Assembly (NCBI RefSeq): GCF_002911015.1
Contig: NZ_KZ626851.1
Location: 1-64,000, forward strand
Direction: 5' to 3'
DNA length: 64,000 bases
Source: Streptomyces populi
Lineage (GTDB): Bacteria > Actinomycetota > Actinomycetes > Streptomycetales > Streptomycetaceae
Position numbers and translations under genes: made by a program. Below are positions 25,409 through 34,269 of the stretch, piece after piece. The first letter of the stretch is position 1; every line of letters begins with the position of its first letter. The notes beneath the pieces were generated by a model. The model was not told where the DNA came from. It ran no database searches and saw nothing but the letters and a program-made list of their open reading frames with translations.

Positions 25409-25894
25409 TCACGATCCGGAACGCGACCCCAGAACGCTGTGCTCCACCAGGCCCGAGGGAAGATCGCTTCTTCCCGAAGCCCTGGCAGCCAACTCGACGA
25501 GGCCGGCACGGAGTTCGGCGGCGGGCTCACCGAGGACGATCGCGCTGATGATGAGCTCCATCATCAGGCAGTCGTACTCGTCGCCCATGTTCCGACGGCG
25601 CTCCCCGTCGGCCTCGGCCACGGCGGAGGCGATCCTCCTCCCCCCACCGGCCGCGGGGACGAAGGTCACCTCGTAGACGCAGTGACCGGTCCAACTCCGG
25701 TGCATGAGAACGACATCGCCTTCGGTGAAGACGTTCCACTTCTCGTCCATGTCCCGGGCCGCGTATCCGTGCCGGATCCGGTCCCAGTCCCCGTCGGTCC
25801 AGACACGGTCCGGCAACCGGGACACCGGCCGGGGCGTGCTGATCGGCTTGAGGCGCCGGAACGACTCTCGGGTGAGCGGGGTGTCGGCAGTCAT
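25409..25894 (-). CDS. Conserved hypothetical protein, 161 aa
   Basis: Not recognised as a named family. The sequence looks well conserved in character: RLKPISTPRPVSRLPDRVW, DWDRIRHGYAARDMDEKWNVF and HRSWTGHCVYEV are tryptophan- and arginine-rich, suggesting a small globular alpha/beta protein, followed by an acidic helical region and a Ser/Gly tail. No signal peptide or membrane helix. It is convergent with sugC and ends 57 bases from it. No clear ribosome-binding site precedes the ATG at 25894. Confidence 0.75.
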   Translation of the reverse strand: MTADTPLTRESFRRLKPISTPRPVSRLPDRVWTDGDWDRIRHGYAARDMDEKWNVFTEGDVVLMHRSWTGHCVYEVTFVPAAGGGRRIASAVAEADGERRRNMGDEYDCLMMELIISAIVLGEPAAELRAGLVELAARASGRSDLPSGLVEHSVLGSRSGS

Positions 25895-26002
25895 GGCGCG
25901 ATCTTATGGAAGAGCCACTCCGACAGGACAGCGGATTACCTCCAAGATCCCGAAGGGGAAGGCCGAAGGGAACCCCCATGCCGGTGCGGTGTACCTCCGG
26001 TG

Positions 26003-26140
26003 ATGACGGGCCCGCACCGGGGCGCCGCCCGGGAGGGCCTGAGGCCGGCGGACGGCGGGACCGTGCCGACCGGGCACGACTTCGCGCGCCGGTACCGGAG
26101 TCGGTTCGAGCGCAGCGAGGCGCAACTCGCCCGGTCGTGA
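26003..26140 (+). CDS. Possible small protein, 45 aa
   Basis: A frame with strongly GC-rich third positions, ending ARRYRSRFERSEAQLARS. It may be a tiny gene or the 3' remnant of a longer one. No ribosome-binding site or homology is evident. Apart from this, 25895-26294 holds only the UTRA regulator's upstream DNA. Confidence 0.25.
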   Translation: MTGPHRGAAREGLRPADGGTVPTGHDFARRYRSRFERSEAQLARS

Positions 26141-26294
26141 CCGAGGGCTGTGCAACCCCCTGGGGAGCCCCGGCAGCAGGGGCGTGATCCCGGAGCGTAT
26201 TTCTACTCCAGCAGCTTCTTGCCGGTGCAGTAGCTTGCCAACGCGCCCTGGGGACGACCGGCCGGCGCAGAGCAGAGCAACCGGAGGATCATCC

Positions 26295-27053
26295 ATGCCC
26301 CGAGCGGCGCCGTACCTCGCAGTGGCCGACATGCTGCGCGCACGGATTCTCGGGAAAGAGTGGGCGATCGGGGAGCGGCTGCCGTCCCGGGCACGGCTCG
26401 CCGTGGAGTACGGGGTCGGACGCAACGTCGTGCACAGGGCCGTGGACCGTCTGATCGTCGACGGTCTCCTCGAAGGACGCGCCGGTTCGGGCACCTACGT
26501 CCGCATGCCGCGCGAGCGCCTGCGGCTGGTCCGCTCGCGCCACCGCGAGCGCCGGGAGGGCTCTCCTCTCCGGCCCGACAGCAGGGAGCGGGGCAGGGCC
26601 GATGCCTGGGACGCACACAGTCAGGCGCGCGTCCCCGCCCCCGAGGCGATCGCCGAGCGGCTCGCCATCAGCCCAGGGGACCTCTGCGTCCGAACACACT
26701 ACGAATTCCTCGCCGACGGGCAGCCCGTCCAGCTTTCCGAATCCTGGGAGCCGATGGCCGTCACGGACGGAACGCCGGTCGTGCTGCCCGAGATGGGCCC
26801 TCTGGCGGGAAAGGGGGTGGCCGAGCGCATGCGTTCCATCGGCGTGGTCATCTCGACCGTGGCCGAGGTGCCGCGCCCGGCTCGTGCCACCCAGGCACAG
26901 GCGAACCTCCTGGGGATCGGCGTGGGGGACCTCGTGCTTCAGATCGAGCGGACCATCTTCGACACGGACGGGCGTCCGGTGGAAACGGCCGACATGGTCA
27001 TTCCGGACGCGCGCCGGGAAGTGGTCTACGAGTTCGGGGTCGACCGACCGTAG
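26295..27053 (+). CDS. GntR/HutC-family regulator with UTRA domain
   Basis: 252 aa. Winged helix at residues about 5-70 (ERLPSRARLAVEYGVGRNVVHRAVDRLIVDGLLEGRAGSGTYV), then a UTRA ligand-binding domain (about 95-250; THYEFLADGQPVQLSESWEP and QIERTIFDTDGRPVETADMV). UTRA domains bind small effectors such as sugars, amino acids or antibiotics. GGAGGATC precedes the ATG. It is followed after 49 bases by an MFS exporter on the same strand, so it probably controls that gene. Confidence 0.9.
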   Translation: MPRAAPYLAVADMLRARILGKEWAIGERLPSRARLAVEYGVGRNVVHRAVDRLIVDGLLEGRAGSGTYVRMPRERLRLVRSRHRERREGSPLRPDSRERGRADAWDAHSQARVPAPEAIAERLAISPGDLCVRTHYEFLADGQPVQLSESWEPMAVTDGTPVVLPEMGPLAGKGVAERMRSIGVVISTVAEVPRPARATQAQANLLGIGVGDLVLQIERTIFDTDGRPVETADMVIPDARREVVYEFGVDRP

Positions 27054-27102
27054 TCGTTGGACCCATGGGAGACGCATTGCAAGTCCGACAACAGGGTGTT
27101 CC

Positions 27103-28383
27103 ATGAAAAAATCCTCCCGGCTCGGTCTCTTGCGCGACCGGGACTTCGGGCGGTTGCTCGCTGCCACTGCGCTTGGTCAGCTGGGCGATCGCATCGTCTT
27201 TCTGGCTCTGCCCCTGGTCGCCATCACGGCACTGCACGCCGATGAGTTCCAGGTGGGATCGCTGACCGCGATGACCACGGCAGGATCGCTCCTGGTCGGG
27301 CTGCCGGCGGGCGCGTGGGTGGAACGCATGCGGAAGCGGTCGGTGATGATCGGTACCGATCTCGCCCGCGCGCTGGTTCTCATGGCGATACCGATGGCGT
27401 GGTGGGCGGGACTTCTCACCATCTGGTGGCTCTACACGGTCGCTCTCGTCCATGGAGTGCTGACTGTTTTCTTCGACGTCGCGTACGCCAGCTATCTCCC
27501 GCACTTGGTGGGGCGCGGCAATCTCATGGAGGGGAATTCAAAACTTTCGGCCGTGCGCTCGGTGACCAGTATCGGTGGGCCGACGGTGGCGGGACCACTG
27601 GTCGGCCTGGTCGGAGCTCCTGTGACGCTCCTGGCGAGCTCGATCGGAATGGCCATGTCGGGGCTGCTCGCGATCACCATTCGGAAACACGAACGGAAAC
27701 CGGAGCCGAATGGGCGTCCTCGATTGGTCCGGGAAATCAGGGAGGGGCTGAAGTTCGTCGTCAAACACCCTTCCCTGCGTGCGATCATGCTGGGTGATGC
27801 GATATTCAACCTCTTTCTGGTCGTGTATCAAACCATGCTGCTGGTCTTCTTGGACCGGGAGATGGGACTTCAGCCCTTCGGCATCGGCCTCGTCCTGTCG
27901 GGAATGGGTTGTGGTGCGCTGCTGGGCGCACTGGTGGCGACCAAGGTCTCCGGGCGGGTCGGACAGGGCCCGGTCATCTGGCTCACGTCACTGGCCACCT
28001 GTCCGTTGACCGCTCTCATGCCGTTGGCGCGAACGGGATGGAGCGTGTACGTGGCCGCGATCGGACTCGCGGCTCTCTCACTGGGGGGAGTCGTCCGCGT
28101 GGTGGCTCAATCGAGCTTCCAGCAGGCCCTGACGCCGGACCGGCTTCTGGGCCGGACGAGCGCGACAGCTCGATTCGTCTCCTGGAGCGGAGTGCCTCTC
28201 GGCGGGCTTCTGGGCGGAGCATCAGGCTCTGTGCTCGGGGCGACAGGCACTTTGTGGATCGGTGCCGCCGGTATGACGCTGAGTGTCCTTCCCGCCCTCC
28301 TCTCGCCGCTTCGGACAACGCGCACCTTGCCCGCGGAGAAGTGCACGGGGCAGCCCTTGAAGGCGGGATCACCGAACCCCTGA
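27103..28383 (+). CDS. MFS transporter (EntS-like exporter)
   Basis: 426 aa, about twelve membrane helices, of the MFS_3 type (FGRLLAATALGQLGDRIVFLALPLVAI; AGAWVERMRKRSVMIGTDLARA carries the loop 2-3 signature). These proteins export siderophores, macrolides or other small molecules. The paired UTRA regulator suggests inducible efflux. The coding sequence is visibly less GC-rich than its neighbours, with A/T-ending codons in the middle third, which may mean recent transfer. Confidence 0.9.
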   Translation: MKKSSRLGLLRDRDFGRLLAATALGQLGDRIVFLALPLVAITALHADEFQVGSLTAMTTAGSLLVGLPAGAWVERMRKRSVMIGTDLARALVLMAIPMAWWAGLLTIWWLYTVALVHGVLTVFFDVAYASYLPHLVGRGNLMEGNSKLSAVRSVTSIGGPTVAGPLVGLVGAPVTLLASSIGMAMSGLLAITIRKHERKPEPNGRPRLVREIREGLKFVVKHPSLRAIMLGDAIFNLFLVVYQTMLLVFLDREMGLQPFGIGLVLSGMGCGALLGALVATKVSGRVGQGPVIWLTSLATCPLTALMPLARTGWSVYVAAIGLAALSLGGVVRVVAQSSFQQALTPDRLLGRTSATARFVSWSGVPLGGLLGGASGSVLGATGTLWIGAAGMTLSVLPALLSPLRTTRTLPAEKCTGQPLKAGSPNP

Positions 28384-28516
28384 CGCGATCCTCCGCACGA
28401 TCGATTGCGCCGACCGCTGTGAAAGCGCCGACTGCGACGGCGATGAGATCGGGCTCGTCGGTGATCAGTCGGAGGCGAGACCGGGCCGGCCTTCTCGTCG
28501 AAACGCTGTCGGCGTC

Positions 28517-29533
28517 TCAGCGGGCAGGCCGCTCGGGGATCCCCGGAAGAACCTTCTCGGCGATGTGGAGGAGAGCGTTGTCGTTCGGGAGGGCTCCGGA
28601 CTCGCTCCACACGGTGATGTCGCAGTAGCCGCCCCGGTCATGACGGTCCAGGGCCACGGACAGTGTTCTCGCCAGGGGGCCTTGCTGGACCGGTCCGCCG
28701 GATCCGCCGCTCCCGAGGTTGATCTCGAGCTTCATGGTGTGGTCCGAGAAGAGGACGGCGGGCCGTCCGAGAACCGTGAGGGTCTTGATGTTCTGCTCGT
28801 CCCCGAACTTCATCAGCTTCACGTACTGGTCGGTCGTCAGGTCGTTGTAAGTGGCCGAGACGTTCACGGTGTACGTGTCGAACGCGACCTGGGCCTCCGG
28901 CTCGGCGACCTTCCCGTCGGTCAGCGCAGCGGTGTTGTTGCTGCCGGAAGCAGTGGTCGCGGTCTCTCCGGATGTTCCGAGAAGCTCGGCCAGGTCCGGT
29001 CGGTTGAGCGCCTTGCACAGTTCTTCACCGGTCACGGGCCGGGGCGTGTGCGTGTAGACCTTCGGGAGCTTCTCGTGTGTTCCGTCCGAACACGAGGCGG
29101 GCTGCGAGGTGTTGACGTCGGACGGCGTGAAGTCCGGGGCCAGCCACAACGTGGCCCCGATCGCCCCGAACACGGCCACGGCCGCGACGGCCTGGCCCCA
29201 TGCGTTGTGATCCTTCTTCGGAGTGCCAGGACCGGGACGCGGTCCGGGCACGTTCTGAGGCTGAGGCTGAGGCTGAGGCTGGGGAGCGGCATCGGCCGCA
29301 GACCCGTTCGTGGAGGCCGCCGGACTCGGGTTCCGGCGTGCGCGCAGGGCCCGGACCACCATGTGGATTCGTATCGCGGTGAACACGAGGAACACCGTGC
29401 CGATACCGGCCGGCACCCAATCGCTGTCATGGACGGCGAGATACATGATGCGTACGCCGAAAACGGACCCGACCACGATGAGCAGGGGCTCGCGGACCCA
29501 GAACGGCAGGAGGCGCAGGATGATACCGAGCAT
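28517..29533 (-). CDS. DUF6215-like membrane protein
   Basis: 338 aa. Two N-terminal membrane helices (about 8-30 and 38-58), a cytoplasmic linker with a PQ-dipeptide run (PQPQPQPQPQ), a third membrane helix (about 112-132) and an extracytoplasmic domain of about 200 residues with cysteines at C-S-D-G and GYCDITV. The outside part resembles the Streptomyces DUF6215 family; function unknown. It is convergent with the MFS gene and shares its lower GC content. Confidence 0.75.
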   Translation of the reverse strand: MLGIILRLLPFWVREPLLIVVGSVFGVRIMYLAVHDSDWVPAGIGTVFLVFTAIRIHMVVRALRARRNPSPAASTNGSAADAAPQPQPQPQPQNVPGPRPGPGTPKKDHNAWGQAVAAVAVFGAIGATLWLAPDFTPSDVNTSQPASCSDGTHEKLPKVYTHTPRPVTGEELCKALNRPDLAELLGTSGETATTASGSNNTAALTDGKVAEPEAQVAFDTYTVNVSATYNDLTTDQYVKLMKFGDEQNIKTLTVLGRPAVLFSDHTMKLEINLGSGGSGGPVQQGPLARTLSVALDRHDRGGYCDITVWSESGALPNDNALLHIAEKVLPGIPERPAR

Positions 29534-29713
29534 CCTACGATTTGATCAGGCCATGATCACATCCGCCGTGATGGAAGCCACAGTTCCGGGGATGCGCAGG
29601 ATCCGCGAACGGGTCGTGTGCCGAAAGCCGGCCGACTGCACGCGGTTTCGGGGCCGGACCGGTGTTCGTGGCGGGACGCACGCACCGCCGGAACGCACAA
29701 CGGCCGCCCCGCT

Positions 29714-31960
29714 TCACGACACCGCGGCGTCCAGGTACTGCCCCAGGTACCGGAACGCGCCGTCGACGACCTGGAACTCGAACATCGCGTCGCGGCTGTA
29801 GCCGAACCCCGACTCGTACTTGACCGTGCGAGTGATGCCCCGATACGTGATTTCGGGCATCCGGCGGGCGATCGCGCCCCGTTCCCTCAGCACGGTGCCG
29901 TTCTTGTCGCAGGCCTCGGCCAGGAACATCACGGCGTCGTAGGCCTCCGCCGCGTACCAGCCGGGGTCGGCGTGGAAGCGGGCGCGGTAGGCGGCCGTGA
30001 AAGCGCGGGCGGAGGCACGGGCCGCCGGGTCGGTGAAGGAGGTGGCGAAGACCCAGTCCTGTGCGGCGGCGCCAGCCGTTTCGAGGAACCGCGGGTCGAG
30101 CGCGCGTTCCGTCGCCAGCCGGGTGCCGGTGAACCGGGCGGCGGTCAGCGCCGACGCGAACCCGGCGGCCCGGGGCGCGTCGCCGGTGAAGACGACCGCG
30201 TCCGCGCGGACGGACCTCGCCTCGGCGGCGAGCGACGCGTAGTCGATCCTCCCGGCGGCCACACGTTTCACCGTGGTGTCCCGGCCGCTCTGCCGCAGTG
30301 CCCGCTCGGCCTGGTCGCACACGGTCCAGGCGAAGTCGCCCTGTGCCCGGTCGTCCACGAGGAACACCCGACGGGCGTCGACGTGGTGGCTGAGGTAGCG
30401 GACACAGGGGGCGGCGAGAAGTCCGTACGTGACGTGCAACGCCGCATGGCAGTGGAAAAACTTCGAGCCGAACGACGAACTCAGGGTCTCGGCGCCCACC
30501 GAGACGGACACGACGGGCATCGCCGCCTCGGTGTACGTCCTCTCGGTGGCGCTGAAGCAGGCGTCCGTCGTGGGGCCCAGTACGGCGAGCACCTTCGTGT
30601 CCTTCGCCAGCCGGGCGGCCAGTTCTTTGGCGCGCCCGGTGTCGCCGCCGTCGTCGTACGTCCGCAGCTTCAGCCGGAAAGGCCGGTCGCTCCGCGCCTC
30701 GAACTGTTCGACGGCCAGCCGGGCACCGTTGAGCTGGGCCTTCCCGCTCTCCTTGCTCGCGCCGGTCAGATCGCCGTGGAACGCCACGACCAGTTCGGGG
30801 CGGGGACGGCCGGTCCCGGACGGCGTGGGCGTTCCCGGCTTCGCCCGGGTGTTCCACCACCAGGCTCCGCCACCGCCCGCCGCGAGGAGTCCCGCCGTCG
30901 AGCCGAGGCGCAGGAAGCCACGTCGGCCGACGGTGCCCCCGGTGGGACAGGTGGCGGTGACGGCCGTCATCGTCACGGCCTCCGGCGACGCCTTGCCTGC
31001 CGTGCCCGCGGTGTCCGCCGTGTCCGACGGTGCCGACGCGGACACCTGGGTCGGCTCGATCGAGCCGATGGTGAGCACGGCGGCGGACCGGTCGTTGATG
31101 AGCCGGGTGACCGGCGCGGGCAGCCAGCCGGAGGGCTCGGCGGAGTCGCCCGCCGTTCCCTCCCCGAGCGCCGCACGGAGTCGGGCGAGGCTCGGCCGGT
31201 CGGCCGGTTCCTTGTGCAGACAGGCGCTCAGCAGGGGCGTCAGACCGTCCGGGAACGACGCCGGATCGGGCTCCTCGTAGACCGTGCGCAGCAGCACCCC
31301 CGCCGCCGCGCCGCCGCCGAACGGCCGCACCCCGGTCGCGGCGAACGCCAGCACGCACCCCAGCGAGAACACGTCGCTGGGCGGGCCGATCTCGCCGCTC
31401 CGCGCCCGCGCCTGCTCGGGCGACAGGAAGCCGGGCGAGCCGACGACCACGCCGCTGGAGGTGAGCGCGGTGCCCTCCGGCGCGCGGGCGATACCGAAGT
31501 CGATGAGACGTGGTCCGTCCGGGGCCAGCAGGATGTTCGCCGGCTTCACGTCGCGGTGCACGAGACCGGCCTCGTGCACCGCCTCGAGCGCCTCGGAGAG
31601 CCGCACGCCCAGCACCCGTACGGAAGCGAGCGACAGCGGCCCGAAGGTGTCCACAGCCTCGGCGAGCGAGGGCCCCGGCACGTACGACGTCGCCAGCCAC
31701 GGTGTCTCCGCGTCGGCGTCCGCGTCCAGCAGCGGCACCACCCAGCGGCTGCTGACCTGCCGGGCGGTCTCGACCTCACGGCGGAAACGGGCCCGGAACC
31801 CGCCCTCGTCGGCGTACGAGGACCGGACCGTCTTCACCGCGGCGATCGCCCCGCCCGGCGCACGGGCGAGGAAGACCACGCCCATGCCGCCGGCGCCCAG
31901 CCGCCGCAGCAGACGGTAACGGCCGATCCGGGACGGGTCGCCGGCCCGCAGGTGCTCCAT
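29714..31960 (-). CDS. Receptor kinase: Ser/Thr kinase fused to type-1 periplasmic binding protein (second copy)
   Basis: 748 aa. Kinase domain at about 13-265 with GAGGMGVV, Lys43, HRDVKPANI (135-143), DFG and SPEQ. A linker carries GWLPAPVTRLINDRSAA, also found in the upstream paralogue. GRRGFLRLG (345-353) followed by a hydrophobic AGLLAAGGGGAWWW segment looks like a Tat-type anchor in mid-protein. Residues about 390-748 form a Leu/Ile/Val-type (Peripla_BP_6) binding domain outside the cell (VAFHGDLTG..., VLGPTTD). Ligand binding outside would control phosphorylation inside. The start shares a base with the previous stop (TGATG). Confidence 0.9.
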   Translation of the reverse strand: MEHLRAGDPSRIGRYRLLRRLGAGGMGVVFLARAPGGAIAAVKTVRSSYADEGGFRARFRREVETARQVSSRWVVPLLDADADAETPWLATSYVPGPSLAEAVDTFGPLSLASVRVLGVRLSEALEAVHEAGLVHRDVKPANILLAPDGPRLIDFGIARAPEGTALTSSGVVVGSPGFLSPEQARARSGEIGPPSDVFSLGCVLAFAATGVRPFGGGAAAGVLLRTVYEEPDPASFPDGLTPLLSACLHKEPADRPSLARLRAALGEGTAGDSAEPSGWLPAPVTRLINDRSAAVLTIGSIEPTQVSASAPSDTADTAGTAGKASPEAVTMTAVTATCPTGGTVGRRGFLRLGSTAGLLAAGGGGAWWWNTRAKPGTPTPSGTGRPRPELVVAFHGDLTGASKESGKAQLNGARLAVEQFEARSDRPFRLKLRTYDDGGDTGRAKELAARLAKDTKVLAVLGPTTDACFSATERTYTEAAMPVVSVSVGAETLSSSFGSKFFHCHAALHVTYGLLAAPCVRYLSHHVDARRVFLVDDRAQGDFAWTVCDQAERALRQSGRDTTVKRVAAGRIDYASLAAEARSVRADAVVFTGDAPRAAGFASALTAARFTGTRLATERALDPRFLETAGAAAQDWVFATSFTDPAARASARAFTAAYRARFHADPGWYAAEAYDAVMFLAEACDKNGTVLRERGAIARRMPEITYRGITRTVKYESGFGYSRDAMFEFQVVDGAFRYLGQYLDAAVS

Positions 31961-34269
31961 CAGGCGGTCAGCGGCGCGGGGCCGTCGTACACGAAGGCAC
32001 CCTTGTCCACCCGCCAGAGGAAGCCGCCGGTGCTGTCGATGGCCATGGCGCCGTACTTGTCGAAGGCGAACGTCCTCGTGATGCCCTTGTACTTCCCGCC
32101 CTGCACGGTCGTGAGCAGGTTCTGCCGGGTGCGGCTCTTCGAGGGCAGCCCGGCCAGCGCCTTGAGCAGCATCCCGGTCACGTCGTAGGCCTCCGCCGCG
32201 TACCGGGGCGGCGCCTCCTCGAAGCGCTCGCGGTAGGCGGCGGCGAACTTCCGGGCCTCGGGCTTGCGGGTCGCGTCGATGACCGGGGCCACCATCACCC
32301 AGCCCTCGGCGTCTTCCCGGGCCTGCGTCAGGAACCGTTCGTCCAGCAGTGCCGGACCGGACACCCGCGCACCCTTGAAGGAGCGTTCCCGCAGCGTCGC
32401 GGCGATCAGCGCCCCCCGGTCGGGCAGACCGGCGAAGAACACGGAGTCGGCGCCTGCGGAGAGCACCGTGCCCACCGCGCTGCCGAAGTCGCGGCGCATC
32501 GCGCTGACCACTTCCGGCACGGACGGGTACGGGATCTTGTTGAGGTCGTTGCTGAGGGTACTGGCCAGAGTCGTCCCGTAGCTGCCGGCCGGGCGGTCGA
32601 CGACGATGCCGATCTTGCGCGATCGAGCTTGGCCGCGCAGGTAGGCGCTCGCGTAGAGGGGCAGCACCGCGTCGGGCAGCCGTGCGCTCAGGAACGGGCG
32701 GAACCCCTGGTAGGTCAGGAAGGCCGAGCCGGGAGACACGCCGACGACCGGCAGCAGACCGGCGTCGTACTTCGCGAGCGCCGTCTGCGCGGTCTCGTCG
32801 GTGGTCGGGCCGACCACGGCGAGGACCGACGGATCGGCGGTGAGCTGCGCGGCGAGCCGGGCCGAGGCCACCGGATCGCCCCCGTCGTCGACGGTCTTGA
32901 CCTTCACGGTGAACGGCGCGTCACTCCGCGCGTTGAACTCCGCGACCGCGAGCCGCAGTCCGCGCTCCTGGGCCCGGCCCGTGTCCCGCTGCGGGCCGCT
33001 GAGGTCGCCGTGCAGAGCGATGGTGTGCACCGGCCGGTGCGAGGACGCGGCGGCACTGTGGTCGCCGTCCGAACCGTCGTCGCGGGTGGCCGCCCACCAG
33101 GCCCCGCCCCCGCCCGCCGCCAGTGCCACGGCCCCGCCGGCGAGCAGCAGGAAACGGCGACGGCTCGCCGGGCGGGAGTCCTGAGGATCCGCCGGTCCGG
33201 ACGTCTCACGCGTGTCGGCCTCTGCCGGGGCGGACGTCCCGTGCGTGTCGGGCTCCGCCGGGTCGGGAGTGGCCGGCGCGTCGGACGGCGCCAGCGTGTG
33301 CTCGATGTCCGGCAGCGCGAGCGCGGCGGCCGAGCGCTCGGCTATCAGTCGGGTGACCGGCTCGGGCAGCCAGCCGTCGGCCCCTTCGTCCCGCGGTGCG
33401 GCCTCGGGCGCCCCTTGGTCCTGCGGTGCGGCGTCGGACGCACGTCCGTCCCGGGCGGTGCCGTCGGCGGTCAGCTCCCGTACCAGCTCACCGGCGTCCG
33501 GCCGCCGGGCGGGATCCTTCTCCAGACAGCGGTCCAGCACGTCGCGCAGCCACGCCGGCACCCCCTCGAGGTCCGCCGGGTCGTGGACGGCCCGGAACAG
33601 CAGGGCGTCGACCGCCCCGCTGCCGAACGGCGCCCGGCCGGTCGCCGCGAACGCCAGGACACAGCCGAGCGAGAACACGTCGCTCGCCGGCCCGATGCCG
33701 TCCCCGACCCGCCCCTCGGCCTGCTCGGGAGACAGATAGCCGGGTGTGCCGACCACCACCCCGGTCGCCGTGAGCGTCCGGTCCTCCGGCGCGCGGGCGA
33801 TGCCGAAGTCGATGAGCCGCGGTCCGTCATGGGCGATCAGCACATTGCCCGGCTTCAGGTCCCGGTGGACCAGCCCGGCCCGGTGCACCTCGCCCAGCGC
33901 CTCGGCCAGCCGGGTGCCGAGCAGCCGCAGACCGCGCTCGGACAGTGGCCCGTACGCGGTCACGGCCTCGGCCAGTGACGGTCCGGGCACGAACGCCGTC
34001 GCCAGCCAGGGCGATTCGGCGTCCGGGTCGGCGTCCACCAGTGGCACCACCGAGGGACTGTCGACCCGCCGGGCGACCTCGACCTCACGGCGGAACCGGT
34101 CCTTGAAGCCCGGCTCCTCGGCGTACTCGGCGAGCAGTACCTTCAGCGCGACCAGCGCGCCGCCCTGCGAGCGTGCCAGGTACACGACGCCCATGCCTCC
34201 GGCGCCGAGCCGGCCGAGCAGACGATGGTCCGCGATACGCGCGGGATCCGACGAACGCAGCGGTTCCAT
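31960..34269 (-). CDS. Receptor kinase: Ser/Thr kinase fused to type-1 periplasmic binding protein (first copy)
   Basis: 769 aa, clearly paralogous to the following gene along its whole length. Kinase domain at 13-265 (Lys43, HRDLKPGNV 135-143, DFG 154-156); conserved juxtamembrane motif GWLPEPVTRLIAERSAA at 299-315; acidic Pro/Ala/Thr linker; SRRRFLLLAGG at 369-379 leading into a membrane segment; type-1 periplasmic binding domain at about 413-769 (LHGDLSGPQRDTGRAQ, VVGPTTDETA, AAEAYDVTGMLL). The internal ATG at 34269 is used because it overlaps the lipoprotein stop and starts the conserved MEPLRSSDPARI, matching MEHLRAGDPSRI of the paralogue. Confidence 0.9.
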   Translation of the reverse strand: MEPLRSSDPARIADHRLLGRLGAGGMGVVYLARSQGGALVALKVLLAEYAEEPGFKDRFRREVEVARRVDSPSVVPLVDADPDAESPWLATAFVPGPSLAEAVTAYGPLSERGLRLLGTRLAEALGEVHRAGLVHRDLKPGNVLIAHDGPRLIDFGIARAPEDRTLTATGVVVGTPGYLSPEQAEGRVGDGIGPASDVFSLGCVLAFAATGRAPFGSGAVDALLFRAVHDPADLEGVPAWLRDVLDRCLEKDPARRPDAGELVRELTADGTARDGRASDAAPQDQGAPEAAPRDEGADGWLPEPVTRLIAERSAAALALPDIEHTLAPSDAPATPDPAEPDTHGTSAPAEADTRETSGPADPQDSRPASRRRFLLLAGGAVALAAGGGGAWWAATRDDGSDGDHSAAASSHRPVHTIALHGDLSGPQRDTGRAQERGLRLAVAEFNARSDAPFTVKVKTVDDGGDPVASARLAAQLTADPSVLAVVGPTTDETAQTALAKYDAGLLPVVGVSPGSAFLTYQGFRPFLSARLPDAVLPLYASAYLRGQARSRKIGIVVDRPAGSYGTTLASTLSNDLNKIPYPSVPEVVSAMRRDFGSAVGTVLSAGADSVFFAGLPDRGALIAATLRERSFKGARVSGPALLDERFLTQAREDAEGWVMVAPVIDATRKPEARKFAAAYRERFEEAPPRYAAEAYDVTGMLLKALAGLPSKSRTRQNLLTTVQGGKYKGITRTFAFDKYGAMAIDSTGGFLWRVDKGAFVYDGPAPLTA

